Shown here: one piece after another, positions 37,415 to 46,230 of the stretch | Numbering within the stretch: position 1 is the stretch's first letter | Layout of the letters: every line of letters starts with the position of its first letter | DNA from: Agaribacterium haliotis | GTDB taxonomy: Bacteria; Pseudomonadota; Gammaproteobacteria; Pseudomonadales; Cellvibrionaceae | Direction of reading: 5' to 3' | NCBI RefSeq assembly: GCF_002312815.1 | Contig: NZ_NKQJ01000012.1 | Location: forward strand, 1-64,000 | Length of the DNA stretch: 64,000 bases | Notes under the pieces: generated by a model | Told to the model about the DNA's origin: nothing | Database searches by the model: none | What the model saw: only the letters and a program-made list of their open reading frames with translations | Made by a program: the position numbers and the translations under genes

Positions 37415-38623
37415 CTAACGTTCGCCTAGTTTAGTGTTTACCACTAAATGCTCATGCAAGGTTTTATGTACAGGGCATTTGTCGGCAATCTCTAGTAGCT
37501 TTTCACGCTGCTCATTATCTAAATCGCCTTCCAAGGTGATTTCGCGATTCAAATAGTCGATTTGCTGCGGGGCTTCATCACACTGCTGACAGTCTTTATT
37601 GTAGCTTCGCTCATGATACAAATTGATCCCTATGTTTTCTAATGGCCACTTCTTTCTATTTGCATACATCCGAATGGTCATCGATGTGCACGTACCCAAC
37701 GCCGCAAGCAAGTGCTCATAAGGGTCTGGCCCTGAGTTATTGCCTCCGACGGTCGTCGGCTCATCTGCTAGCCAGTGATGACTGTCACTGTACACATTCT
37801 GAGCGAATTTATGGTCTTTCTCTTCAACATAAACATGGCCTTTGTGGACGTCTTTGGAGACGCGTTCTTCCGTGGGCAATTCGATATATCGGCTAGCCCA
37901 TGCCGCAATGGTGGTGGCAATATAGTCGGCATCGCCCTTATTGGATACCAAATGATCCGCATTATCTAAGCTTACAAAGCTCTTAGGGTGCTTGGCATCT
38001 TTGTAGATTTTTTCTGCCTCGGCGATGTTAACGGTACTATCCATCGGTGAGTGCATCACCAACAAGGCTTTTTTAAGACTGCCAATCTTGGATTCTGATT
38101 GAGCGACATCATCAATAAACTGCTTTTTGATCACAAACTTTCTAAAGCCCAATGTTACTTCGGCCTGACCTTCTTGGTTGATCGTGTCGACATCTGCGGC
38201 AAAGTTGTGAACAACGTGCTGAGCTTCATGCGGGGCACCTATCGTCGCAATTGCTTTGACTTCAGGTAGTTGATGGGCGACAGATAAGACCGCAGCCCCT
38301 CCCAAGCTATGGCCAATCAATAAGCTCGGGGCGCGGTAATTCAGCTTCAGAAAGTCCGCTGCTGCTTTTAGGTCCTCTACATTGGATGAGTAGTTGGTGT
38401 TAGAAAAATCACCGTCACTGTTCCCCAGGCCGGTAAAATCAAAGCGTAATACGGCAATGCCTTTTTCAGTCAGGGCTCTCGCTATTCTGGAGGCCGCCGC
38501 GATGTCTTTGCCGCATGTAAAGCAGTGCGCAAATAGTGCGTAATTGGAGACATTTTGATCAGGAGACTCCAGCATGCCTCGCAAGGTGACACCGTTGCTA
38601 ACGAATTCAACTTTGTTTTTCAT
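37415..38623 (-). CDS. Alpha/beta hydrolase-OsmC fusion protein
   Basis: The N-terminal alpha/beta hydrolase (to about residue 255) has nucleophile Ser in LIGHSLGG. The C-terminal OsmC/Ohr-like domain has its two cysteines in LGTCTSM and ADKCPVH. The fusion is a known bifunctional family. It would combine ester hydrolysis with thiol-dependent peroxide or organic hydroperoxide reduction. It sits between gor and the DsbA-like gene, which supports a role in thiol stress. Confidence 0.9.
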   Translation of the reverse strand: MKNKVEFVSNGVTLRGMLESPDQNVSNYALFAHCFTCGKDIAAASRIARALTEKGIAVLRFDFTGLGNSDGDFSNTNYSSNVEDLKAAADFLKLNYRAPSLLIGHSLGGAAVLSVAHQLPEVKAIATIGAPHEAQHVVHNFAADVDTINQEGQAEVTLGFRKFVIKKQFIDDVAQSESKIGSLKKALLVMHSPMDSTVNIAEAEKIYKDAKHPKSFVSLDNADHLVSNKGDADYIATTIAAWASRYIELPTEERVSKDVHKGHVYVEEKDHKFAQNVYSDSHHWLADEPTTVGGNNSGPDPYEHLLAALGTCTSMTIRMYANRKKWPLENIGINLYHERSYNKDCQQCDEAPQQIDYLNREITLEGDLDNEQREKLLEIADKCPVHKTLHEHLVVNTKLGER

Positions 38624-38665
38624 TTTCTTGTGCCCTTGAAACCTGTAGTTTTAAACCAAGTAGTT

Positions 38666-40030
38666 TTAAACCGAGTAGCTAATATCCCTGAGTGTGACAA
38701 ACTCTTCAGCCATTGTCGGGTGGATGCCAATAGTGGCGTCAAATTGATCTTTGGTAAGGCCCGCTTTTACCGCGACGGCAAAACCTTGAATAACTTCGCC
38801 CGCACCCGGCCCAACCATGTGCATGCCGAGCACCTTCTGTGTGCCTTTGTCGACAAGCATACGCATCAATACACGTTCATCACTACCAGATAGGGTGTGC
38901 TTGAGGTGTTTAAATTCTGATTGGTAGACATCGACTGCCACGCCCTTCGCCTTCAATGCTTCTTCAGACAAACCTACCGTTCCAATATTGGGTTGGCAAA
39001 AAATGGCGGTAGGAATATTGTCGTAGCTAATGGTGCGCGTGCCATCGCCATACTGCTGGTTAACAAAGACCATGGCTTGCGCCGTGGCAACAGGCGTCAA
39101 CTCCGGTGTTCCAATCACATCGCCTAAGGCATAAATGGATGGGATTGAAGTTTGGAATTGCTCATTGGTTTCGATAGTGGCGTTATTTCGAGTCATCAGC
39201 CCCACTTTTTCGATGCCTAAATCGTTGGTTAGTGAGCGTCTACCCGTGGCATACATCACCTGGCCTGCCACTATGCTTTGACCATTATCTAGTGAGCAAC
39301 TCAATGAACCGTCAGACTGCCTGTCGATTTTCGTAATATTGGTAGAATAGTGAATGTTGACGCCTTTTTTTTGCATTTCCTTTGCAGCAAATTGCGCGGT
39401 AGGCTGGTCGAAGTTCTTTAAGAGTTTATCGCCACGATAAATCAAGTGCGTTTCAACACCTAAGCCATTCATAATGCCTGCAAACTCAACAGCAATATAG
39501 CCACCACCGACAATCACAATCTTTTTGGGAAGTTCAGGTAAATAGAACACTTGATCTGAGCTGATCACATGCTCTGAACCAGGGAACTCAGGCACACTTG
39601 GCGTCGCACCGACGGTCACCAGTATTTTTTGGGCCGTGATGGTTTTACCATCTACCTCAATACTATTTGCAGAGGTTAATCGTGCACGACCCCAAACGAT
39701 AGTCACGCCTGCATTTTCTAACAAGTTTTGATAGATGCCGTTAAGCCTTTCGATCTCTTTATTTTTACGTTGTAGTAACGTAGACCAATTGAAACGATGC
39801 TCACCTAATTCCCAACCAAACCCAGCAGCATCTACAAATTCCTCTGACCAATGTGATGCATACACGAACAGTTTTTTAGGGACACAACCCACATTAACAC
39901 AAGTACCGCCTAGGTATTTTTCTTCGGCAATGGCTACCTTGGCACCAGCCGACGCGGCCATTCTCGCTGCGCGTACGCCACCTGATCCGGCGCCTATCAC
40001 GAATAAGTCATAATCATATTCTTCAGTCAT
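38666..40030 (-). CDS. gor: Glutathione-disulfide reductase
   Basis: This class I pyridine nucleotide-disulfide oxidoreductase has 454 residues. The FAD motif is VIGAGSGGVRAAR, the redox-active pair is Cys44/Cys49 in GGTCVNVGC, the NADPH domain starts IVGGGYIAVEFAG, and the C-terminal His-Glu pair lies in GIHPTMAEEF. Features fit glutathione reductase rather than lipoamide dehydrogenase. It lies in an operon with glutaredoxin. Confidence 0.93.
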   Translation of the reverse strand: MTEEYDYDLFVIGAGSGGVRAARMAASAGAKVAIAEEKYLGGTCVNVGCVPKKLFVYASHWSEEFVDAAGFGWELGEHRFNWSTLLQRKNKEIERLNGIYQNLLENAGVTIVWGRARLTSANSIEVDGKTITAQKILVTVGATPSVPEFPGSEHVISSDQVFYLPELPKKIVIVGGGYIAVEFAGIMNGLGVETHLIYRGDKLLKNFDQPTAQFAAKEMQKKGVNIHYSTNITKIDRQSDGSLSCSLDNGQSIVAGQVMYATGRRSLTNDLGIEKVGLMTRNNATIETNEQFQTSIPSIYALGDVIGTPELTPVATAQAMVFVNQQYGDGTRTISYDNIPTAIFCQPNIGTVGLSEEALKAKGVAVDVYQSEFKHLKHTLSGSDERVLMRMLVDKGTQKVLGMHMVGPGAGEVIQGFAVAVKAGLTKDQFDATIGIHPTMAEEFVTLRDISYSV

Positions 40031-40145
40031 GCTTTACTCACTTATGGTTATTTCCAGTTATTTACGCGCTTTAGGAAGCGTGTTTTCCTATAGCTGAGTT
40101 AAACAAGGCACTATCGCTAGTGCCTTTCATGGATGGATTAATTGC

Positions 40146-40652
40146 TTATTTACTGTAGCGAAGTGCTTTTCCTAGTAAGGATATGGCAGCTGCTAGCAAG
40201 ACAATATCTTTTAAGAGAAACTGACCTGGCACGACGTTCAGTGCCGGAAAGCCACCCAAGCTCGCTTCCCAAACCGGAGCCGTTAGCAAGAAGCTTGATG
40301 TCACCGTAAAGGTTGCTATCGCTGCTAAGCTTCCCGCAATAGCAATTTGTCGATGCAAGGGTGCTAATAAGATGGCCGCAGCCGTTACCAGCTCAACTGT
40401 ACCAATTAGGTTGGAAGCTCCTTGAACACTAAATACGTTATACAGCCATGATGTGAGCGGACTTGACGCAACGAGTCCTTGAATCGCGCCGGCTTCATAA
40501 GCCGAAAACTTCATGGCACCAATCCATGCCAATACGACCACCACTGAGTAGCGAAGTGCTTGGTCGCCGATTCGAGAGATAGTGAGGTCCAATGAACGTG
40601 TTGTTTGTGATAAGTTCTTATCAGTTAAATGTGTTGCAGTATTTGTAGTCAT
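40146..40652 (-). CDS. DUF417 (YkgB-like) membrane protein
   Basis: This 168-residue protein has four hydrophobic helices and the DUF417 signature VVVLAWIGAMKFSAYEAGAI. The frame opens at 40673, but the ATG at 40652 has GGAAGG eight bases upstream. The family often accompanies electrophile and redox stress genes such as rcl. It is co-directional with glutaredoxin and gor. Confidence 0.88.
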   Translation of the reverse strand: MTTNTATHLTDKNLSQTTRSLDLTISRIGDQALRYSVVVVLAWIGAMKFSAYEAGAIQGLVASSPLTSWLYNVFSVQGASNLIGTVELVTAAAILLAPLHRQIAIAGSLAAIATFTVTSSFLLTAPVWEASLGGFPALNVVPGQFLLKDIVLLAAAISLLGKALRYSK

Positions 40653-40717
40653 GCGTTTTACCTTCCATTTCAAGTTTAGGGTGTTTAGGGTGTTTAGGGT
40701 GTATCAATGTTTACGGG

Positions 40718-40996
40718 TTAAGCTGCGGTTGAATGTCTTTCTAGAATCCGTGCTAATTCGCCGCTTCTAAAAGCTGTTTGCAGATCGTCATTGCCGCCAA
40801 TATGCTGTTCATTTATGAATATTTGAGGCACGGTTCTTCGCTTGCTACGCTGCTTCATCTCATGTTCAAGCTGGGCGTTGTTCGTAATATCCAATTCTTC
40901 GAAGCGCAGCCCTAGTTTATTAAGCGTTGCTTTCGCCATTTTGCAAAAGGGGCAGTAGCCTTTGCTGTAAACTGTGATCTTATTTGGTTGTTTCAT
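40718..40996 (-). CDS. grxC: Glutaredoxin 3-like
   Basis: This 92-residue glutaredoxin has dithiol site CPFC (residues 15-18), cis-Pro segment RRTVPQIFI and the glutathione-binding GGNDDL. It is the first gene of the minus-strand redox operon and divergent from an AraC-type regulator. It would pass electrons from glutathione, kept reduced by the adjacent gor product. Confidence 0.9.
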   Translation of the reverse strand: MKQPNKITVYSKGYCPFCKMAKATLNKLGLRFEELDITNNAQLEHEMKQRSKRRTVPQIFINEQHIGGNDDLQTAFRSGELARILERHSTAA

Positions 40997-41190
40997 TGTC
41001 GTCGTCTATCTCCTGCTGGTGTTCTGATCTGTGTGTTGTTTGTTTCGTCTTGATGTGTTCATTATGGACTTTTGGTAGTTACTAACAATGCACAAAAGTA
41101 TTGATTTCTTACACAGAACGTCTATTATTTTATTTTTGCTTTATATCTTTGATGTTTTTCGATGTGGCGAACGGCAGGAGATGAAATGTT

Positions 41191-42039
41191 GTGGAAATTC
41201 TCAGTGATATTCTTAAATCATTACGCGTCAGTGGTAGCGTCTACTTTTGTAGTCAGGTAGAAGCGCCTTGGACAAAAGAATTTAATGGCTCGTCAAACGC
41301 GGGCTTTCATATGGTCCGACGTGGGCATTGTTGGGCAACAGTCGGTGATAGGACTGAATTGCTAGGCCCTGGTGACTTGATCTTTATCGGGCCAGGCATC
41401 GATCATGTGTTGACGAGTGAGCAGCCGATAGGTAAATCTGCGGCTACAAGTGATAGTACACTTTTGTTATGTGGCTATTGCAGTTTTGATGACGATACGC
41501 TCACACCTTTGAAAAGTATTTTTCCTCAGCGCACGATTGTGCGTGAAGAAGAACTGCATCAGCACCCGTGGCTAAAAAGCACCTTTGACCAGCTCAGTGC
41601 CGAATATATGGCTCAGAATCCTGGAACTGAACTCATTGTGAATAAACTGACCGAAGTGGTTTTGATTGAGTTGATAAGGATTAACTTCGGGCGTCAGGAG
41701 AAAAACTCCTTTCTTATGGCACTTGATGACAAGCGTATCTCAAAGGCCTTGGAGCTCATTCATCGATCCCCAGAAGAATCATGGACAATAGAACGATTAG
41801 CCAGCCAGGTGGGAATGTCGCGAGCGGCTTTTGCCAAACAGTTTAAAGACCTGGTTGGTGAAACGATGTTTGCCTATCTATCGCAACTGCGTATTCAACG
41901 GGCGAAGGAAATGCTCAGGAACACTAAGCTACCTGTTGATGATATTGCACTTAAAATCGGCTATGAATCAGAACGCGCTTTTACAAAGACTTTTGGTAAG
42001 TATGTCGGTATGACGCCAAAACAATACCGAAAGCAATAA
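41191..42039 (+). CDS. AraC-family regulator (cupin N-domain)
   Basis: The protein has an N-terminal cupin-like domain and a C-terminal AraC DNA-binding region (MSRAAFAKQFKDLVGE, then GYESERAFTKTFGKYVGMTP). It starts with GTG, with AGGAG ten bases upstream; length 282. It is divergent from the glutaredoxin operon and, by analogy with RclR- and FtrA-like regulators, is its likely activator. Confidence 0.9.
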   Translation: MEILSDILKSLRVSGSVYFCSQVEAPWTKEFNGSSNAGFHMVRRGHCWATVGDRTELLGPGDLIFIGPGIDHVLTSEQPIGKSAATSDSTLLLCGYCSFDDDTLTPLKSIFPQRTIVREEELHQHPWLKSTFDQLSAEYMAQNPGTELIVNKLTEVVLIELIRINFGRQEKNSFLMALDDKRISKALELIHRSPEESWTIERLASQVGMSRAAFAKQFKDLVGETMFAYLSQLRIQRAKEMLRNTKLPVDDIALKIGYESERAFTKTFGKYVGMTPKQYRKQ

Positions 42040-42062
42040 CTATTTTGGACAAGGAAAAATAG

Positions 42063-42311
42063 ATGATTTCATGCCAAGATTATGACTATATTGAGATCGC
42101 CTGCACCTATCAATACCCGATTAGATTAACACTAAAATCCAAGGAGGTAATTGATTGTATCGCGAAAGATACTGTTCTCAATAATACTAGAGAGGAATGC
42201 ATAAAAGTAGAAGTGAAAGATACTGAGCGCTTAGTGATGCTGGATGAGATCGCGGCAATTGAAGCTCAAGTAGATAACCCGCATATCACGAAGATTTCTT
42301 TTGCCAAGTGA
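42063..42311 (+). CDS. rof: Rho-binding antiterminator (Rof family)
   Basis: This 82-residue protein has the Rof pattern: CQDYDYIEIACTY, a central basic strand region and a final TERLVMLDEIAAIEA. Rof binds Rho and lowers termination. AAGGA precedes the ATG, 23 bp after the AraC gene. A rof gene inside a mobile-looking patch is unusual. Confidence 0.8.
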   Translation: MISCQDYDYIEIACTYQYPIRLTLKSKEVIDCIAKDTVLNNTREECIKVEVKDTERLVMLDEIAAIEAQVDNPHITKISFAK

Positions 42312-42371
42312 GCAACCAACAATTAAGACTCCTATTGCGTCAAAGCCTACTGAAACACTGTTTTATCAGTG

Positions 42372-42508
42372 CCAATTGTCAACCGAGCTTCTGCTAGCTT
42401 CTGACAAACAGTGTTCCGAAGCTCCTGCGTAAGCATAGACCCGCATTGGCTTACTAAAGTAATTGGTGGACTAATTCAGTTCCTATTGAGGAAACCAAAC
42501 CGGCGTCC
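42372..42508. repeat. Repeat B, right copy (137 bp)
   Basis: It partners 36472-36608. Here the reading frame gives the tail LLLASDKQCSEAPA and stop, without an obvious parent gene upstream. The following 42509-42777 shows no gene. Confidence 0.8.
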
Positions 42509-42777
42509 CGCCCCAGGACGCTAATCGTCATGAATGTACGAATCCATAAAAGCAAAAAGCGTTCTGTCATTGCCCACGTTGGTGATCGTTGCAATGGGTT
42601 CAAGCACAGTAAAACGTTGAGCGTAGAGACATGGTTCAAGCACCTTCAAAAATAAACGCTAAAGCAAAAAAATACACCAACAATAAATCCCTTCATTAAA
42701 TTTTGTAATTTGGTACAGAAGAAAATATTTACCAAAAAAAGAGACTCTTTTTAACGGTAGTACTATTTACGTTAAAT

Positions 42778-43010
42778 CCAGTAAACACAAGGCCTACAGC
42801 CAGATTTGTGTCATGGAATTTTCGCCAAAGACCTCTAAAACGGAATTTGTACTCAAGTTTGTACACACTTTCCGAGGTTACGCTTGAACATCATTGAAAA
42901 GCAAAGAAACGAGAAAAAGACAAAAAGCCTTTAAATTCAGTACGTAGAGATGTGATTGTGGTGTGCAATGAAAGGTGGTTTTAAGCGTTGAAAGGCTGGG
43001 CGGCATCAGG
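42778..43010. repeat. Direct repeat A, right copy (233 bp)
   Basis: It has the same length and orientation as 34160-34392 with 7 mismatches. The pair encloses the IS remnants and the redox module. Confidence 0.92.
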
Positions 43011-43407
43011 GTGAGAGATAATCGCAAACGTGCGTCGCTTATTGATGTCATTGACAAAGTTACTGTCGGCCATAGCTACCCTGGTTTTCACGTGAGACTT
43101 GCGCTCAATACTTGTGTTCTATTGTCGGCGCTTACCAAGATCAAGCTCCGGTTTTATCGAAGCTCAACCGCAAGCAAAAGCAATAAGTGCTACAACAGCA
43201 GCGCAAGGGCGCGGTATTCTAACGGATCTTTGCCCTAAAGTGAGCCAAAAGCGCCCACAAAGTAGGCAAAAGACTGGCCGAGAGGCGCAAAAAAACTAGC
43301 CTTTCGCTACATCTGCAAGCAAACTAAGCCGCTTTTTGCTAAGTACTGGCCACACAACTACGCCTGATATAAACAAGCCGACACAAACAGACACAATATG
43401 AGTAACT
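43011..43407. other. Gap without a recognisable gene
   Basis: Short open frames are present on the plus strand (to about 43300), but none has a ribosome-binding site or a recognisable family. Composition changes from AT-rich to GC-rich through this gap, marking the edge of the patch. Confidence 0.6.
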
Positions 43408-44319
43408 ATGCCTAGTGAACAGCCTGACAGGCTCATCGTCGATTGGGGTACAAGTAATTTCCGCGCCTTTGCTGTAAACGATGCGGGCCGCGTGCTGAAC
43501 GACATCGAGCTCGAGCTCGGCCTGCTCAAGGTCGAAAACGGCGCATTTGCCGAAGCCTTGCAAGGCTCACTGCACACCTGGCTCGGCGCGCACTACCAAC
43601 ATTTACCGGTCTACATGGCCGGCATGGTCGGCTCTGCCAAAGGTTGGGTCAATGTCCAGTACGTCGACACCGCCGCCGGCTGCAGCGAATTGGCGCAAAA
43701 GGCTCATTGTTTTCAACTGCCTTGGGGGCCTGAGGCGCGGATCATGCCTGGCGTACGCCACAAACAGCAAAGCGATATCTACGATGTAATGCGCGGTGAA
43801 GAGGTACAACTGCTGGGCCTCGACGAGCTCTGTCAAAGCCGCGAATTTCACGCCATTTTGCCCGGCACACACAGTAAACACGCGCACATTCGCGGCAACA
43901 AAATTCAAACATTCTCCAGTTATTTAAGCGGTGAATTGTTCGCTGTCATCAGCCAGCACATGCTACTTGGCAAAGGTTTAGAGCTGAGCGAACTCGGCCA
44001 GCACAACAGCGCGTTTTTTAAGGGGCTTGACGATGGCCTGGCGACCGAGCAACTCAGCAATTGCCTATTTAGAACATGGACCCACCGGCTCTTTAAACAG
44101 CTCGATGAAAAAACAGCACCCGACTATTTAAGCGGCATGCTAATTGGCAACGAGCTCAAAACAGCAAAAGCCAAGCACTACTATATTGTTGGCAGCAGCA
44201 AGCTCAGCCAGCGCTACCAGCTGGCCTGCAAGCACCGAGGCCTGGACAGCGACATCATCAACGGCAACGACTGCTTTCTAGCCGGCATGCAAAGGCTAAT
44301 TAAGGAATCACAATCATGA
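43408..44319 (+). CDS. dgoK: 2-dehydro-3-deoxygalactonokinase
   Basis: This 303-residue member of the DgoK family has the ATP-binding start IVDWGTSNFRAFAV, GMVGSAKGWV, and PGVRHKQQSDIYDVMRGEE. It phosphorylates 2-keto-3-deoxygalactonate to the 6-phosphate. The next gene, overlapping by ATGA, is the matching aldolase. In marine bacteria the pair also serves red-algal galactan (3,6-anhydrogalactose) breakdown, which is inference here. Confidence 0.92.
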   Translation: MPSEQPDRLIVDWGTSNFRAFAVNDAGRVLNDIELELGLLKVENGAFAEALQGSLHTWLGAHYQHLPVYMAGMVGSAKGWVNVQYVDTAAGCSELAQKAHCFQLPWGPEARIMPGVRHKQQSDIYDVMRGEEVQLLGLDELCQSREFHAILPGTHSKHAHIRGNKIQTFSSYLSGELFAVISQHMLLGKGLELSELGQHNSAFFKGLDDGLATEQLSNCLFRTWTHRLFKQLDEKTAPDYLSGMLIGNELKTAKAKHYYIVGSSKLSQRYQLACKHRGLDSDIINGNDCFLAGMQRLIKESQS

Positions 44320-44954
44320 CCAGCTTTGATATGAATAAACAGCTGCCACTTATCGCCATTTTGCGCGGCGTTAAAAGCAGCGAAGTGCTCGATGTGGCCA
44401 AGATCTTAATTGATGAAGGTTTCACAATGATCGAGGTGCCGCTAAACAGCCCCGATGCGCTCAGCTCGATTCGCCTGCTTGTCGAGCACTTCGGCGATGA
44501 CTACCTAGTTGGTGCAGGCACCGTCACAAATTCAGAGCAAGCAGACGCAGTTATCGCTACCGGTGCCAAACTCATCGTCACGCCCAATTATAATGAGGCC
44601 GTTGTCAAACACGCCCGCAGCGCCGCCTGTGTGTGCCTACCCGGTGTGGTGACACCAACAGAAGCGTTTGCCGCGCTGGCGGCCGGCGCCAGCGGGCTGA
44701 AACTCTTTCCGATTAGCCAGATCGGCGTTGAGGGTTTTAAAGCACTAAAATCGGTGCTTCCCAGTTCAACGCTGTGCCTGCCTGTTGGCGGCATCAATCC
44801 GACGCCAGAAAGCATGAAGCTTTATATGGATATCGGCGCCGCCGGCTTTGGTCTCGGAAGTGCTTTGTATCGAGCGGGCATGAGCCTTGAGCAAATACAA
44901 AACAACGCCCGCAGCTTCGTAAGCGTATTTAACGCCATCAAGGCGGCAAAATAA
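44316..44954 (+). CDS. dgoA: 2-dehydro-3-deoxy-6-phosphogalactonate aldolase
   Basis: This class I KDPG/KDPGal aldolase fold has 212 residues, with catalytic Glu in MIEVPLNSP and Schiff-base Lys in GASGLKLFP. It cleaves the dgoK product to pyruvate and glyceraldehyde 3-phosphate. Coupling to dgoK and the NSP variant of the active-site strand favour DgoA over Eda. No galactonate dehydratase is in the window. Confidence 0.92.
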   Translation: MTSFDMNKQLPLIAILRGVKSSEVLDVAKILIDEGFTMIEVPLNSPDALSSIRLLVEHFGDDYLVGAGTVTNSEQADAVIATGAKLIVTPNYNEAVVKHARSAACVCLPGVVTPTEAFAALAAGASGLKLFPISQIGVEGFKALKSVLPSSTLCLPVGGINPTPESMKLYMDIGAAGFGLGSALYRAGMSLEQIQNNARSFVSVFNAIKAAK

Positions 44955-45054
44955 GTCGTACTAAAACCAACACAAGCGCTGGTTATCAGCAGCATATAGA
45001 AAAACATGCCTGTTATTATGGCAACCGCGAATAGACAAACTTAGATAGAGCGAT

Positions 45055-46053
45055 ATGAAATACCTTGTCACCGGCGCAGCCGGCTTTATTGGTGCTGCGA
45101 CCTGCCAGCGCCTACTCGACAGCGAGCACGAAGTTGTTGGCCTCGACAACTTAAACAGCTACTACCTACCGCGTCTAAAGCAGTATCGCCTAGATAAATT
45201 ACAAAATCAGAGCAACTTTCGCGAAGCGCGTATAGACCTCGCCGATCGCGCAGCCATGCAGGCTTTGTTTGCCAAAGAAAAGTTCCAGCGTGTCATCCAC
45301 TTAGGTGCACAAGCTGGCGTGCGCTACTCCATCGAAGCGCCTTTTGACTACGTCGACAGCAACCTTGTTGGCACAATGAGCATACTTGAAGGCTGTCGCC
45401 ACCACGACGTTGAGCACCTGGTGTACGCCTCGTCGAGCTCTGTGTACGGCATGAACCCCAAGATCCCCTTTAGTGAAAGCGATGCCGTCGACCACCCGGT
45501 ATCCCTGTACGCGGCGACAAAAAAATCCAATGAACTGATGGCGCATTCGTACTCCAATCTCTACAACATCGCCACAACCGGCCTGCGCTTTTTCACCGTC
45601 TACGGCCCCGCCGGCAGGCCCGACATGGCGCCGTGGCTATTCACCGAAGCGATCTTAAACAACAAACCGATCAAGGTATTTAATCAGGGAAAAATGCAGC
45701 GCGACTTCACCTACATCGACGACATCGTCGAAGGCATCGTGCGCATTCAAGATGTAATTCCCAAGGCCAATGCTCAAGACCCACTTAACAACCCGGCAAC
45801 AAGCACCGCGCCCTATCGGCTTTACAATATCGGCAACAACAACCCGATAGAATTAGCCACTTTTATTGACGCCATTGAGCAGGCCTGCGGCAAAAAAGCC
45901 GAAAAAATTCTGCTGCCCATGCAAGCCGGCGACGTACAGCGCACCTATGCCGATATAGACGCCCTCGTCAGTGCTACAGGCCATCAACCGAGTGTCGATA
46001 TTTACCAAGGCATAGAAAAATTTGTTGCCTGGTATAAGGCCTTTCACAAGTAA
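45055..46053 (+). CDS. NAD-dependent epimerase, UDP-glucuronate 4-epimerase type
   Basis: This extended SDR has NAD motif TGAAGFIGAATC, substrate segment SSSSVYGMNPKIPF, catalytic YAATK and RDFTYIDDIVEGI, a set typical of CapI/LspL-like UDP-glucuronate 4-epimerases. Length is 332. It would supply UDP-galacturonate for the nearby exopolysaccharide locus, although it lies on the other strand. Confidence 0.87.
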   Translation: MKYLVTGAAGFIGAATCQRLLDSEHEVVGLDNLNSYYLPRLKQYRLDKLQNQSNFREARIDLADRAAMQALFAKEKFQRVIHLGAQAGVRYSIEAPFDYVDSNLVGTMSILEGCRHHDVEHLVYASSSSVYGMNPKIPFSESDAVDHPVSLYAATKKSNELMAHSYSNLYNIATTGLRFFTVYGPAGRPDMAPWLFTEAILNNKPIKVFNQGKMQRDFTYIDDIVEGIVRIQDVIPKANAQDPLNNPATSTAPYRLYNIGNNNPIELATFIDAIEQACGKKAEKILLPMQAGDVQRTYADIDALVSATGHQPSVDIYQGIEKFVAWYKAFHK

Positions 46054-46150
46054 AACAGTGACAAACCAATTAGACAACAGACAACAATAAATACACTGGC
46101 AAGATAAAACCCTAAACAATGCACTCATAGTATGGCAAAATCACTCTTAA

Positions 46151-46192
46151 ATGAGCTTGAGAGCCGAGTTTATTAGGCTTCCTCAAGCTCAT
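46151..46192. repeat. 11-bp perfect inverted repeat before the acyltransferase
   Basis: ATGAGCTTGAG and CTCAAGCTCAT are exact reverse complements about 20 bases apart, and inner AGCC/GGCT can extend the stem past a small bulge. No T-run follows. It could be the terminator-like end of the epimerase unit or a leader structure of the next gene. Confidence 0.6.
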
Positions 46193-46230
46193 CTATGCAC
46201 CGATTTGCCAACTGTAATGAGTACATTTGC

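Noticed and set aside
36472-42508. Repeat B as integron attC sites
   Set aside because: No GTTRRRY/RYYYAAC core sites and no integron integrase nearby.
42454-43299. Small ORFs around right repeat A
   Set aside because: They cross the repeat boundary, lack ribosome-binding sites and match no family.
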